A stretch of 64,000 nt of DNA from Schaalia sp. ZJ405 (GTDB taxonomy: Bacteria; Actinomycetota; Actinomycetes; Actinomycetales; Actinomycetaceae). Within the stretch, counting starts at the first letter, position 1. Each line of letters starts with the position of its first letter. Location: positions 1,240,001-1,304,000 of the forward strand of contig NZ_CP064952.1 of the NCBI RefSeq assembly GCF_011038885.2. The letters are read 5' to 3'. The position numbers and the translations under genes are program-made. A model generated the notes under the pieces. That model was not told where the DNA came from and searched no databases. It was given only the letters and a program-made list of their open reading frames with translations. Shown here one piece after another: positions 16,851 through 25,577 of this stretch.

Positions 16851-19546
16851 AGGTTCTCTAGTTCGTGACGGAGTGCGCTCAACGCGTCGGCGATGCCGTC
16901 AAGACGTGTGCCACCGCCTTGAGCGATGTCGTCGCGTCCGCCACCGCCACCGCCGAGGAATTTCCCGACGGAACGAATGAGTGCGCCTGCCTTTGCGCCG
17001 ACTTCGCGGCCTTTGCCATTCGTTGCAATAACGAGCGACGGCTTCCCACCGACGTTACCGGCGAGGGCCACAACCGCATGGGCGTTGCCCAGTCGGTCAC
17101 GGACATCAACGGCGAGGGTACGCAGTGCATCCGCGGAGGGAATCTCTCCAACAAACTCTGCAACAACGTGCATGCGTCCGAGCGTCTTGGCTTGCGCAGC
17201 GTAGTTCTCTGCGCGAGCAAGGGTCTGCTCAAGTCGAATTTTCTCAAGCTCTTTCTCGGAATCACGTAGACGAGTCATGAGAGTTTCGATGCGTGCAGCA
17301 AGCTCGTCGGGTCGTCCACCGACGATGCCGGTGATCTGCGAAACAAGCGCGTGTTCTTTGGCTTGGAAGGTGTACGCGCCATCGCCAACGAGGGCGTCGA
17401 TACGGCGCACACCCGAGCCAATCGATCCTTCACCGAGAACCGTAATGCGCCCCAGGTGCCCGGTCGATGGAACGTGGGTGCCACCGCAGAGTTCCTTATC
17501 AAATCCATCACCGATGGTGACGACTCGAACTTCCTGTCCGTATTTCTCACCAAAGAGTGCGATCGCGCCTGAGTTGCGGGCCTCGTCAAGTGACATCACG
17601 TCGGTTGTCACCGGGAGGTTTTCTGCAAGCTTCTCATTGACCAGAGACTCAATGTCGTTGATCTGTGAGGTGGCGAGGGCTCCGGAGTGTTGGAAGTCAA
17701 AGCGTAGGCGCGAGGGCGAGTTCTCTGAGCCTGCCTGATTGGCATCCGGGGAAACAACGCGACGTAGACCTGCGTACACCATGTGTGTTGCCGTGTGTGC
17801 GCGGGCAATTGCCAGGCGACGCTGCGTATCAATTTTCGCGTACGCTTGCGCTCCCACGGTGACGGTCCCTTCGACGAGGGTTCCACGGTGAACTGACAGG
17901 CCAGCAATCGGTGCCTGAACATCATGAACGTTGATCAGCCCGCCGTCGGCAGTCTGAATTGTTCCGTGATCGGCAAGCTGGCCACCCATTTCGGCATAGA
18001 ATGGCGTGCGATCGAGGACGACTTCGACTTCCGCCGGAGCCGTAGCTGCGGGCACCGCAACCGAATCCACGAGCAGTCCGGTCACCCGAGCTTCGCTCTC
18101 ATTCTCGGTATATCCGACGAATGTCGAGCCAGACCCCATCTGTTTTTCAATGTCGTGGAAGACCCGGACGTCCGTGTGGCCGGCTTTCTTTGCTCGCGCA
18201 TCGGCGCGGGCACGTTCGCGCTGAGCGTTCATGAGCGAACGGAACTCGTCCTCGTCAACCGTGACCCCCTGCTCCGCAGCCATCTCAAGGGTGAGGTCAA
18301 TGGGGAAACCGTACGTGTCATGCAGCGAGAATGCTGAGTCACCTGACAGAACGTTCGAGCCGTCTTTCTTTGCTCGTTCAACGGCTGTGTCGAGGATTGT
18401 TGTGCCGGCGCTTAACGTGCGGCGGAAAGCATCTTCTTCGGCATATGCGACGTCGCTAATCGTTGACCAGTTGTCCTCAAGGTTCGGGTACGACGGCTTC
18501 ATCGCGTCCTTCGACACGGTCAGCAGTGTCGGCAAAGTTGCGTCCTCGACTCCGAGAAGTCGCATGGAACGCACAGCGCGCCGGATGAGGCGGCGCAAAA
18601 CATAGCCGCGTCCGTCATTTCCGGGCCGGACTCCATCCCCAATGAGCATGAGCGATGAACGAATGTGGTCTGCAACAACGCGCATCCGAACGTCATCGTC
18701 ATACGCGCTACCCGCGCGAGGACCCGCGGCTCCCAGTCCATAGGTTTTCCCTGACAGTTCTTCGGCTGCGGCGATGACGGGATAGACCTCATCGATCTCG
18801 TACATGTTCGGCTTGTCTTGCATGATGAATGCCAGACGCTCCAGGCCAGCTCCGGTATCAATCGCCGTCTGGTCCAGTTTTCCAACGAGCTCGAAGTCAT
18901 GCCCTTCGCCCTCGCCCCGGACGAACTCATCGAAGACGAGGTTCCAGATTTCAAGGAAACGATCACCCTGAACGTCGACAATGGGACCGCCGTCAGGTCC
19001 GTATGCGGCACCTCGGTCATAGTGGATTTCACAGCAGGAACCCGCCGGTCCCGGCTGACCGGTTGACCATGAAATCTCCTCAAATGGCAGGAGCTGAACA
19101 TGCTCTTTCGGCATTCCAATGACTCGGGTGAGGTGATCGAGGGAGACCTGGTCTTTCTCCCAAATCGTCATCCACAGGCGATCGCCATCAAGCCCGTAGC
19201 CTCCCCGATCGGTTGGTGACGTCAGGAGTTCCCATGCGAAGTCAATCGCACCTTCCTTGAAGTAGTCACCAAAAGAGAAGTTGCCGTTCATCTGGAAGAA
19301 CGTTCCGTGACGCGTTGTCTTTCCGACGTTATCAATGTCGTTCGTTCGGATGCACTTCTGAACAGAAGCGGCGCGCGGCCAGGGGGCGGGCTCGGTTCCG
19401 AGGATGTACGGAATGAACGGAACCATGCCGGCAACGGTAAAGAGGATGGATGGTTCCGGCGAGATCAAGGACACCGACGGTTGGATCTCGTGGTCTTTCG
19501 ACGCAAAGTAGTCGAGCCAGCGGCTGCGAATTTCAGAGGTGCGCAT
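16847..19546 (-). CDS. alaS: alanyl-tRNA synthetase
   Basis: Charges tRNA-Ala and edits mischarged Ser and Gly. 899 residues, typical full length. The catalytic domain starts MRTSEIRSRWLDYFASKDH and contains TVAGMVPFIPYILG and HGTFFQMNGNFSFGDYFK. The editing domain has the zinc ligands HTATH and CGGTH. The C-terminal C-Ala domain ends with the glycine run FLGGGGGGRDDIAQGGG. A coding copy of the ACGAGGACGAG word lies at 18245-18255. It is first of the alaS-ruvX-mltG-aroE unit and follows rpsD. Confidence 0.97.
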   Translation of the reverse strand: MRTSEIRSRWLDYFASKDHEIQPSVSLISPEPSILFTVAGMVPFIPYILGTEPAPWPRAASVQKCIRTNDIDNVGKTTRHGTFFQMNGNFSFGDYFKEGAIDFAWELLTSPTDRGGYGLDGDRLWMTIWEKDQVSLDHLTRVIGMPKEHVQLLPFEEISWSTGQPGPAGSCCEIHYDRGAAYGPDGGPIVDVQGDRFLEIWNLVFDEFVRGEGEGHDFELVGKLDQTAIDTGAGLERLAFIMQDKPNMYEIDEVYPVIAAAEELSGKTYGLGAAGPRAGSAYDDDVRMRVVADHIRSSLMLIGDGVRPGNDGRGYVLRRLIRRAVRSMRLLGVEDATLPTLLTVSKDAMKPSYPNLEDNWSTISDVAYAEEDAFRRTLSAGTTILDTAVERAKKDGSNVLSGDSAFSLHDTYGFPIDLTLEMAAEQGVTVDEDEFRSLMNAQRERARADARAKKAGHTDVRVFHDIEKQMGSGSTFVGYTENESEARVTGLLVDSVAVPAATAPAEVEVVLDRTPFYAEMGGQLADHGTIQTADGGLINVHDVQAPIAGLSVHRGTLVEGTVTVGAQAYAKIDTQRRLAIARAHTATHMVYAGLRRVVSPDANQAGSENSPSRLRFDFQHSGALATSQINDIESLVNEKLAENLPVTTDVMSLDEARNSGAIALFGEKYGQEVRVVTIGDGFDKELCGGTHVPSTGHLGRITVLGEGSIGSGVRRIDALVGDGAYTFQAKEHALVSQITGIVGGRPDELAARIETLMTRLRDSEKELEKIRLEQTLARAENYAAQAKTLGRMHVVAEFVGEIPSADALRTLAVDVRDRLGNAHAVVALAGNVGGKPSLVIATNGKGREVGAKAGALIRSVGKFLGGGGGGRDDIAQGGGTRLDGIADALSALRHELENL

Positions 19547-19638
19547 GAGTCCTCATGGTAGACGGTGAACAGGCGAAAGAACACATCTCCCCCATCTCGT
19601 GGGCATCGATAGCCTGGGGATATGTGGGCTGTGTATGA

Positions 19639-19676
19639 GTTGAGCCCCGGGGGGCGTGTGCTCCGCGGGGCCCAAC
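19639..19676 (-). terminator. weak hairpin after rpsD
   Basis: GTTGAGCCCCG pairs with CGGGGCCCAAC with one mismatch and a 16-base loop, 10 bases past the rpsD stop codon. There is no T run, so a terminator role is uncertain. Confidence 0.4.
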
Positions 19677-19686
19677 ACAGTAAAAA

Positions 19687-20310
19687 TCAGCGAGAGTAGT
19701 GCTCGACGACCATCTGCACGTCACAGGTCACGGGGACCTCGGCGCGCTTGGGACGACGAACGAGCGTTGCTTTGAGGCGCTCAAGGTCAACATCGAGGTA
19801 CTCGGGCACCACGGGAAGAACATCGCGGTGAATACCCTGAGCTGCGATCTCGAAGGGAACGCGAGTCTGCGAACTCGGCTTGACCTGAATGGTCTGGCCG
19901 GGCTTGACGCGGAATGAGGGACGGTCAACGATTGCGCCGTCAACCATGATGTGGCGGTGCACAACGATCTGGCGTGCCTGCTGGATCGTGCGGGCAAAGC
20001 CGGAACGCAGAACGAGGGCATCGATGCGCATTTCGAGCAGCTCAACAAGGTTCTCACCGGTCAGGCCGGAGGTGCGACGTGCTTCCTCGAAGGCGCGGCG
20101 CAACTGAGCCTCACGAATACCGTACTGAGCGCGCAGACGCTGCTTTTCCTTCAGACGCACGGCGTAGTCGGAATCCTGGCGGCGACGGCTACGGCCGTGC
20201 TCACCGGGGCCGTATGGGCGCTTCTCGAAGTAGCGGACGGCCTTGGGGGTCAGGGCAATGCCCAGGGCGCGCGATTCGCGCACCTGCTTGCGGGAACGGT
20301 TCTGTGCCAT
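19687..20310 (-). CDS. rpsD: 30S ribosomal protein S4
   Basis: Early-assembling 16S rRNA-binding protein. 207 residues with the S4 RNA-binding domain around LEMRIDALVLRSGFARTIQQARQ and VVHRHIMVDGAIVDRPSF. The N-terminal zinc-binding cysteines found in some S4 proteins are missing (AQNRSRKQVRESRALG), so this is the zinc-free type. It stands outside the main ribosomal operon, as in actinobacteria with rpsD ahead of alaS. AGGAG lies upstream of the ATG. Confidence 0.97.
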   Translation of the reverse strand: MAQNRSRKQVRESRALGIALTPKAVRYFEKRPYGPGEHGRSRRRQDSDYAVRLKEKQRLRAQYGIREAQLRRAFEEARRTSGLTGENLVELLEMRIDALVLRSGFARTIQQARQIVVHRHIMVDGAIVDRPSFRVKPGQTIQVKPSSQTRVPFEIAAQGIHRDVLPVVPEYLDVDLERLKATLVRRPKRAEVPVTCDVQMVVEHYSR

Positions 20311-20439
20311 GTTCCTTTATATCTCCTGTTTCGTATGTCATGTCGATGCTGACGCATCGTCATGGGGTCAACTCCCAGGCAGCTGCACCCGCCACGTGAC
20401 GTGACATGAACGCTCTGCCTTTCGGCTAAGACCCCAGGT

Positions 20440-20453
20440 GTGCCAATTGGCAC
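20440..20453. promoter_or_regulatory. perfect 14-bp palindrome upstream of rpsD
   Basis: GTGCCAATTGGCAC is exactly self-complementary. It lies just after the rarA stop codon and 130 bases upstream of rpsD. It could be a short rarA terminator stem or an operator; no T run is present. Confidence 0.35.
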
Positions 20454-20462
20454 CCCGATAGC

Positions 20463-21806
20463 CTAACGCATCTTCAGTAGTTCTCTGAGCGCTTCAAGGC
20501 GCTTCGTGATCATTGCCTCATGACCATTCATCGTGGGTTCGTAATAGTGACGTCCGACAAGGTCATCAGGCAGGTACTGCTGCGCAGCAACATGATGTGG
20601 CGCATCGTGGGCATAGATGTACCCTTCACCATGCCCGAGAGCCTGTGCCCCCGAATAGTGCGCATCGCGTAGATGCAGTGGAACCGGGCCTCCTTTACCC
20701 GCACGTAGATCTGCCAGTGCAGCGTCAATCCCCATGTAAGCGGCGTTTGATTTCGGAGCGGTAGCCACGGCAACCACGGCTTCAGCCAGAATGATTCGTG
20801 CTTCGGGCATTCCGATGAGGGCAACGGCTTGGGCAGCTGACACGGTAATTCCCAGAATTTCTGGAGCAGCCATGCCGACGTCTTCAGAGGCACAAATCAT
20901 GATGCGCCGAGCAATGTAGCGCGGGTCCTCCCCAGCTTCGATCATGCGCGCGAGGTAATGAAGCGCCGCATCAACATCGCTCCCGCGCATCGACTTGATG
21001 AAAGCAGAGGTCACGTCATAGTGCTGGTCTTGATCCCAACGAACGAGGGCCTGGTTAGCCGCCACTTCCACGTGATGGGCACTGATAACTGTTTCCTCGG
21101 CTTCTCCGGCAGCTCCTGCGGCTGCTTCGAGTAAGGTGAGGGATTTTCGTGCGTCAGCACCGGCGAGTCTGACGAGGGCGAGCTCTGCCTGCTGGTCCAG
21201 CGTGAAGGCACCGCCGAGTCCTCGTTCATCTGTGAGTGCTCGGTGAAGGAGGCAGCGTATGTCCTCGGGTGAGAGCGGACGGAGCGTTTGGAGGAGGGAG
21301 CGTGACAGCAGCGGCGAGATCACGGAGAATGACGGGTTTTCGGTTGTTGCGGCGATGAGGGTGACCCATCGGTTTTCCACGGCGGGAAGCAAGGCATCTT
21401 GTTGAGATTTCGAGAAACGATGGACTTCATCGATGAAGAGAACCGTTTCTTCACCTGTGGCCGCCATCCGTCGCTTCGCGGATGCCACAACTTCGCGAAC
21501 TTCTTTGACTCCTTGAGACACGGCCGACAGTTCATCGAAGTGGCGACCCGACGCCTGTGCGACAAGGTAGGCAAGTGTTGTTTTCCCCGTTCCCGGAGGC
21601 CCCCACAGAATCACCGATGACAGGGGGTGGGATTGCTGAGTTGGCGCATCAACAAGCCGCCTAAGTGGAGCACCCTCCCCGAGAAGGTGGTCTTGGCCAA
21701 CAACTTCATCAAGAGACGTCGGACGCATACGCACTGCGAGCGGGGCCGTGGGCGAAAACGCAGGGACCCCCTGAGTGTCGACGCTCTGCGACTCGAATAG
21801 GTCCAT
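20463..21806 (-). CDS. rarA: replication-associated recombination protein A (RarA/MgsA)
   Basis: AAA+ ATPase acting at stalled replication forks; related to the clamp loader and to eukaryotic WRNIP1. 447 residues. An N-terminal [20 protein letters not shown] leads to Walker [13 protein letters not shown], Walker [18 protein letters not shown], and sensor [18 protein letters not shown]. The C-terminal tetramer domain includes [20 protein letters not shown] and [14 protein letters not shown]. It sits alone between rpsD and a small membrane protein gene. Confidence 0.95.
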   Translation of the reverse strand: MDLFESQSVDTQGVPAFSPTAPLAVRMRPTSLDEVVGQDHLLGEGAPLRRLVDAPTQQSHPLSSVILWGPPGTGKTTLAYLVAQASGRHFDELSAVSQGVKEVREVVASAKRRMAATGEETVLFIDEVHRFSKSQQDALLPAVENRWVTLIAATTENPSFSVISPLLSRSLLQTLRPLSPEDIRCLLHRALTDERGLGGAFTLDQQAELALVRLAGADARKSLTLLEAAAGAAGEAEETVISAHHVEVAANQALVRWDQDQHYDVTSAFIKSMRGSDVDAALHYLARMIEAGEDPRYIARRIMICASEDVGMAAPEILGITVSAAQAVALIGMPEARIILAEAVVAVATAPKSNAAYMGIDAALADLRAGKGGPVPLHLRDAHYSGAQALGHGEGYIYAHDAPHHVAAQQYLPDDLVGRHYYEPTMNGHEAMITKRLEALRELLKMR

Positions 21807-21849
21807 ACCTCTACCCTACCGAGCACCACCGGCATCTGCGTCAATCACA

Positions 21850-22356
21850 TCATCGAGGGCGTGATGACCGCAGAATGTGGAACACCACAAGCCCACCGAT
21901 TCCCACGACCCCGGCACACACACCGGCGGTCACAGGGCCGACCGTCGCCACGATGTCTTTTTCCGTGCTTCCTGATTGAGCAGTCTGGTGAGCGTTGCGG
22001 ATCCGCACCTCGGCATCTCCGCTGCCATTGCCCTGATCGTCCTCTACGGGCCAGGACTGGTCACGGGGAACGTCAGTCCACTCCACAGCCTGCACTGTGT
22101 GTTCGCGCCGGAGCTCGGAGCCGGGATGGTCGGTGGTTACCGAGTGTGCGCTGAGGATGTAGTCATCCTGTCCATCAGTGTCTTCAGTGGCCTGACGCTG
22201 AGGAACATCCACGACATATTGGGTGTCGATGGGCGCGAAGGACGTCACTTTCAGAATGACGGCACACACGAGCGTCAGCGACAGGATCACGAGGCCCACA
22301 ACGCGTTGGGCGCTGCCCTGAGCATGACTCTTTCTTCCCCCGCGCGTCATCCTCAC
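21850..22356 (-). CDS. membrane-anchored protein of unknown function, 168 aa
   Basis: Not recognised. The start is a GTG with AAGGAG five bases upstream, which supports a real gene. A basic N-terminus (MRMTRGGRKSHAQG) precedes a membrane helix at about 19-40 (VVGLVILSLTLVCAVILKV). About 95 polar, mostly acidic residues without cysteine follow, then a second helix (about 136-160, ATVGPVTAGVCAGVVGIGG) and a short basic end. A two-helix hairpin with a large extracytoplasmic loop is likely. Upstream lies a striking AT-rich inverted repeat at 22390-22415. Confidence 0.6.
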   Translation of the reverse strand: MRMTRGGRKSHAQGSAQRVVGLVILSLTLVCAVILKVTSFAPIDTQYVVDVPQRQATEDTDGQDDYILSAHSVTTDHPGSELRREHTVQAVEWTDVPRDQSWPVEDDQGNGSGDAEVRIRNAHQTAQSGSTEKDIVATVGPVTAGVCAGVVGIGGLVVFHILRSSRPR

Positions 22357-22389
22357 CAGTACTCCTTATGTGTGGAGTGAATCGACTGC

Positions 22390-22415
22390 ATTTCTTAAAT
22401 GAAATTTTAAGAAAT
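22390..22415. promoter_or_regulatory. AT-rich inverted repeat upstream of the 168-aa membrane protein
   Basis: ATTTCTTAAA (22390-22399) and TTTAAGAAAT (22406-22415) are exact inverted arms with a six-base spacer; CGAC and GTCG extend the symmetry further out. It lies 34 bases from the start codon of the membrane protein gene, a fitting place for a repressor site. Confidence 0.5.
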
Positions 22416-22691
22416 GTCGATCGCTTCATACTGTACAGCTCACTTCCTCACTAAACATCCGAAACGACTCACTGGGTGCCCGTTACCCCCTCCGCCCAGA
22501 GCGCCACACCACGTGAAATATCAAGTTTTCACCCACAGGAGCCCCTCGCCACATGCTCACTGATTCAATATGTGACTTTCAACACTATGAGCGATCTGGT
22601 GTCAATCACTGGCGACATCATCCCTTGCCCGAATGTCGCACATCCCTCGACCCACAGACACACCGCCTGTTGCAGCATGCCAACAGCACAG

Positions 22692-22738
22692 AGCGGCCCA
22701 GCGTGGACCCCTCGAAAAGGGCATCACACTGGGCCGCT
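22692..22738 (-). terminator. hairpin after the YciO-type gene
   Basis: AGCGGCCCAG (22692-22701) and CTGGGCCGCT (22729-22738) form a perfect 10-bp stem with a 27-base loop, 18 bases past the stop codon. There is no clear T run. Confidence 0.6.
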
Positions 22739-22755
22739 GAGCAAGATCGCAGACG

Positions 22756-23373
22756 TCACTCAAAAAGCGATGTGTCCCCCGCTCCCTTTCGCGCAATTTC
22801 AGGCGATCCGGAGGTGAAGTCCACAACCGTGGTTGCTTCATCCCCTCCAACCGGACCAACGATGACGAGATCAACGAGTTTCCCAATTTTCTCATCAACA
22901 ACGAGGCCGTCGATCAGGGGCTCTGATTCTCCGGGAAGAATAAGCGTTGAACACAGCAGGGGCTCCCCGAGCGCCTCGACAATTGCCTGCGTGATGACAT
23001 GATCAGGAAGACGCACACCCACCGTGTGTTTCTTCTTGTTCAACGTCATCCGCGGCACTTCCTTCGTGCCAGGAAGAATGAATGTGTACGGGCCCGGTGT
23101 CAGCGCCTTAATTGTGCGGAACTCCGAATTCCCCACGATGACGATCTCACCGAGCTGAGCGAAGGAATGGCACAGTAACGAAAAGTTGTGTTTATCGTCG
23201 AGCTTACGGATCTCCCGAATAAGATCCATGCCTTCTTTGTTTCCCAGCTTGCATGCAATCGCATATCCAGAATCAGTGGGAAGAGCAATCGTGCCGCCGT
23301 TATTGAGAATGTCAACGGCCTTAGTCACGAATCGAACCTGCGGATTTACCGGATGCATCTCTACGTATGACAT
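22756..23373 (-). CDS. YciO/YrdC-family (Sua5-like) protein
   Basis: About 205 residues of the YrdC fold, close in layout to E. coli YciO: MSYVEMHPVNPQVRFVTKAV, then IALPTDSGYAIACKL, HNFSLLCHSFAQLGE, TPGPYTFILPGTKEVPR and TVGVRLPDH. True TsaC/Sua5 proteins make threonylcarbamoyl-AMP for tRNA t6A and carry a KRxxxKPL motif. Here that place reads IRKLDDKHNFSL, the YciO-like form, so enzyme activity in t6A synthesis is doubtful. The start is placed where similarity begins; a start six codons upstream (23391) is possible. Confidence 0.82.
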   Translation of the reverse strand: MSYVEMHPVNPQVRFVTKAVDILNNGGTIALPTDSGYAIACKLGNKEGMDLIREIRKLDDKHNFSLLCHSFAQLGEIVIVGNSEFRTIKALTPGPYTFILPGTKEVPRMTLNKKKHTVGVRLPDHVITQAIVEALGEPLLCSTLILPGESEPLIDGLVVDEKIGKLVDLVIVGPVGGDEATTVVDFTSGSPEIARKGAGDTSLFE

Positions 23374-23466
23374 AGCCACATTGTGCCCCATCTCACGTCC
23401 GCCCGCAGGGTTTCGACATACGTCAATGCGCTCCGCGCCAACCCACCGCCGACATCAGGCCCATGA

Positions 23467-23477
23467 ACGAGGACGAG
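23467..23477 (+). repeat. ACGAGGACGAG word
   Basis: Exact non-coding copy preceded by ATGA and touching the left arm of the aspS terminator hairpin. Confidence 0.7.
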
Positions 23478-23502
23478 GCGGCACCCCATACGGGGTGCCG
23501 CC
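23477..23502 (-). terminator. aspS terminator hairpin
   Basis: GGCGGCACCCC (23477-23487) pairs exactly with GGGGTGCCGCC (23492-23502) around a four-base loop, 42 bases past the aspS stop codon. It has no T run. Confidence 0.7.
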
Positions 23503-23544
23503 CAACGCCTCTACATGCGCTGCTATCCGCGCGACTCTATCCAC

Positions 23545-25368
23545 TCAGTCGAGAGCTGCCACGCTCTCCGCAGCGTCGTCTCCTGCTTCTTCACCGCGCT
23601 TCTTTGGCGTGGCGTCAACGCCTGCTTCCTTGCGCTGCTCGGGAGTAATTGGAGCGGGAGCATCCGTCAGCGGGTCGTAACCGCCACCGGACTTCGGGAA
23701 AGCGATGACATCACGAATCGATTCGGCTTTGGTCAGCAACGCAACGATTCGATCCCAACCGAAGGCGATACCGCCATGCGGGGGCGCACCGAACTTAAAG
23801 GCATCAAGGAGGAAGCCAAACTGTTCTTGTGCTTCTTCATCGGAGATCCCCATGACGTTGAACACCCGGTTTTGCACATCACGGCGGTGGATACGAATCG
23901 ACCCGCCGCCAATTTCGTTCCCGTTACACACGATGTCATAGGCGTAGGCCAGGGCGTTACCTGGATCTTTGTCAAAGGAATCAAGCCACTCGGGTTTCGG
24001 TGAGGTAAACGCGTGATGCACTGCGGTCCACGCGCTATGCCCAAGAGCAACATCTCCTTCGGCTTGCGCCTCACCGGTTGGCTTGAACAGCGGCGCATCC
24101 ACAACCCACGTAAATGCCCACGCATCGGGATCAATGAGATCACAGCGTTTGCCGATCTCCAGCCGGGCCGCACCCAGCAGTTCCCGAGATGGCGTTGGCT
24201 GACCGGCGGCAAAGAAGATGCAGTCACCGGGCTTGGCGCCGGTGGCATCAGCAAGCCCCTCCCTCTCCGCATCGGTGATGTTCTTCGCAACGGGACCACC
24301 AAGTGCTCCATCCTCTTGGACCGTGACATAGGCAAGACCCTTAGCCCCACGAGCCTTGGCCCATTCCTGCCACTTGTCGAAGGTTCTGCGCGGCTGTGAC
24401 GCTCCTCCCGGCATGACAACTGCACCCACGTAGGGGGCTTGGAATACACGGAAAGTCGTGTTCGCGAAGTATTCGGTCAGCTCAACCAATTCGAGGCCGA
24501 AACGCAAATCGGGCTTATCCGACCCGTACTTCTCCATTGCATCCTTGTAGGTCATCCGCGGCAGCGGTGTGGGCAGATCCTCACCGATCAGTGCCCACAC
24601 GTTCTTCATGACGTCCTCGGCAACGGCGATGACGTCTTCTTGATCAACAAAGGACATCTCGATATCGAGCTGGGTGAATTCCGGTTGTCGATCCGCACGG
24701 AAATCCTCGTCACGGTAGCAACGCGCAATCTGGAAGTAGCGTTCCATCCCCGCGACCATGAGCATCTGCTTGAACAACTGCGGGGACTGTGGAAGCGCGT
24801 ACCACGAGCCGGGCGACAAACGTGCCGGAACAATGAAATCACGGGCACCTTCGGGTGTTGATCGCGTGAGCGTCGGAGTTTCAATCTCAACGAAATCATG
24901 CGCGTACAAGGTATCTCTGGCGGCACGTGAGACCTTGGACCGCAGACGCAATGCGTATTGTTCGGGTTCGCGACGCAAATCGAGGTAGCGGTACTTCAGA
25001 CGCGTTTCCTCGCCAACATTTCCTGAGTCCTCAGCATGGGACGACACCTGGAAGGGAAGAGGAGCCGAGGTATTGAGAATCTCAATATCATCCCCCATGA
25101 CTTCGATGGCACCGGTCGCAAGATTCGGGTTTTCGTTTCCCTCGGGACGGGCACACACCTCGCCCGTCACTCGAAGAACATATTCTGATCGCAGCTCGTG
25201 AGCGACGGACTCGTCGCGCACGACCACCTGAGCGATCCCGGAGGCGTCACGCAAGTCAACGAAGGCAACGCCCCCGTGATCTCGACGACGATCAACCCAA
25301 CCGGTCAATGTAACGGTCTGTCCAACAAGGTCGCGTCCAAGCGTTCCGATGTTGTGTGTGCGCAGCAC
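23545..25368 (-). CDS. aspS: aspartyl-tRNA synthetase
   Basis: Class II synthetase of about 607 residues. The N-terminal OB fold ([23 protein letters not shown]) binds the anticodon. Motif 2 is [23 protein letters not shown] (shown in part), then the bacterial GAD insertion, and motif 3 [10 protein letters not shown]. The GTG at 25368 (reading [10 protein letters not shown]) is chosen because AAAGG lies about seven bases upstream and bacterial AspRS commonly begins in this way; upstream ATGs overlap that ribosome site. The C-terminal tail is acidic and Ala-rich. Divergent from the MFS gene. Confidence 0.95.
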   Translation of the reverse strand: MLRTHNIGTLGRDLVGQTVTLTGWVDRRRDHGGVAFVDLRDASGIAQVVVRDESVAHELRSEYVLRVTGEVCARPEGNENPNLATGAIEVMGDDIEILNTSAPLPFQVSSHAEDSGNVGEETRLKYRYLDLRREPEQYALRLRSKVSRAARDTLYAHDFVEIETPTLTRSTPEGARDFIVPARLSPGSWYALPQSPQLFKQMLMVAGMERYFQIARCYRDEDFRADRQPEFTQLDIEMSFVDQEDVIAVAEDVMKNVWALIGEDLPTPLPRMTYKDAMEKYGSDKPDLRFGLELVELTEYFANTTFRVFQAPYVGAVVMPGGASQPRRTFDKWQEWAKARGAKGLAYVTVQEDGALGGPVAKNITDAEREGLADATGAKPGDCIFFAAGQPTPSRELLGAARLEIGKRCDLIDPDAWAFTWVVDAPLFKPTGEAQAEGDVALGHSAWTAVHHAFTSPKPEWLDSFDKDPGNALAYAYDIVCNGNEIGGGSIRIHRRDVQNRVFNVMGISDEEAQEQFGFLLDAFKFGAPPHGGIAFGWDRIVALLTKAESIRDVIAFPKSGGGYDPLTDAPAPITPEQRKEAGVDATPKKRGEEAGDDAAESVAALD

Positions 25369-25577
25369 GTGCATTCCTTTCGTCAGTACCATCCGCGAGA
25401 CAGGCGGCGGCACGTGTGAGTTTACGCCTGGGACGTTGCCTGAGGGCAATCGAACGTGGGAACATGCATGTTATGCCTGACTCCCGCGACAACGAAGCAT
25501 TCGGTCCAACGGCCGATTCTCCCTGGTCCCCCAGTGAGTCATCCACACATGATGATTCCCGACACGACGGAGAAAAC

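Larger units (their letters stand above)
22357..22755. other. intergenic region with operator-like repeat and terminator, 399 bp
   Basis: Unusually AT-rich around 22390-22580 for this genome. It holds the upstream region of the 168-residue membrane protein with an inverted repeat at 22390-22415, and the terminator of the YciO-type gene at 22692-22738. No open frame here looks like a gene. Confidence 0.6.
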
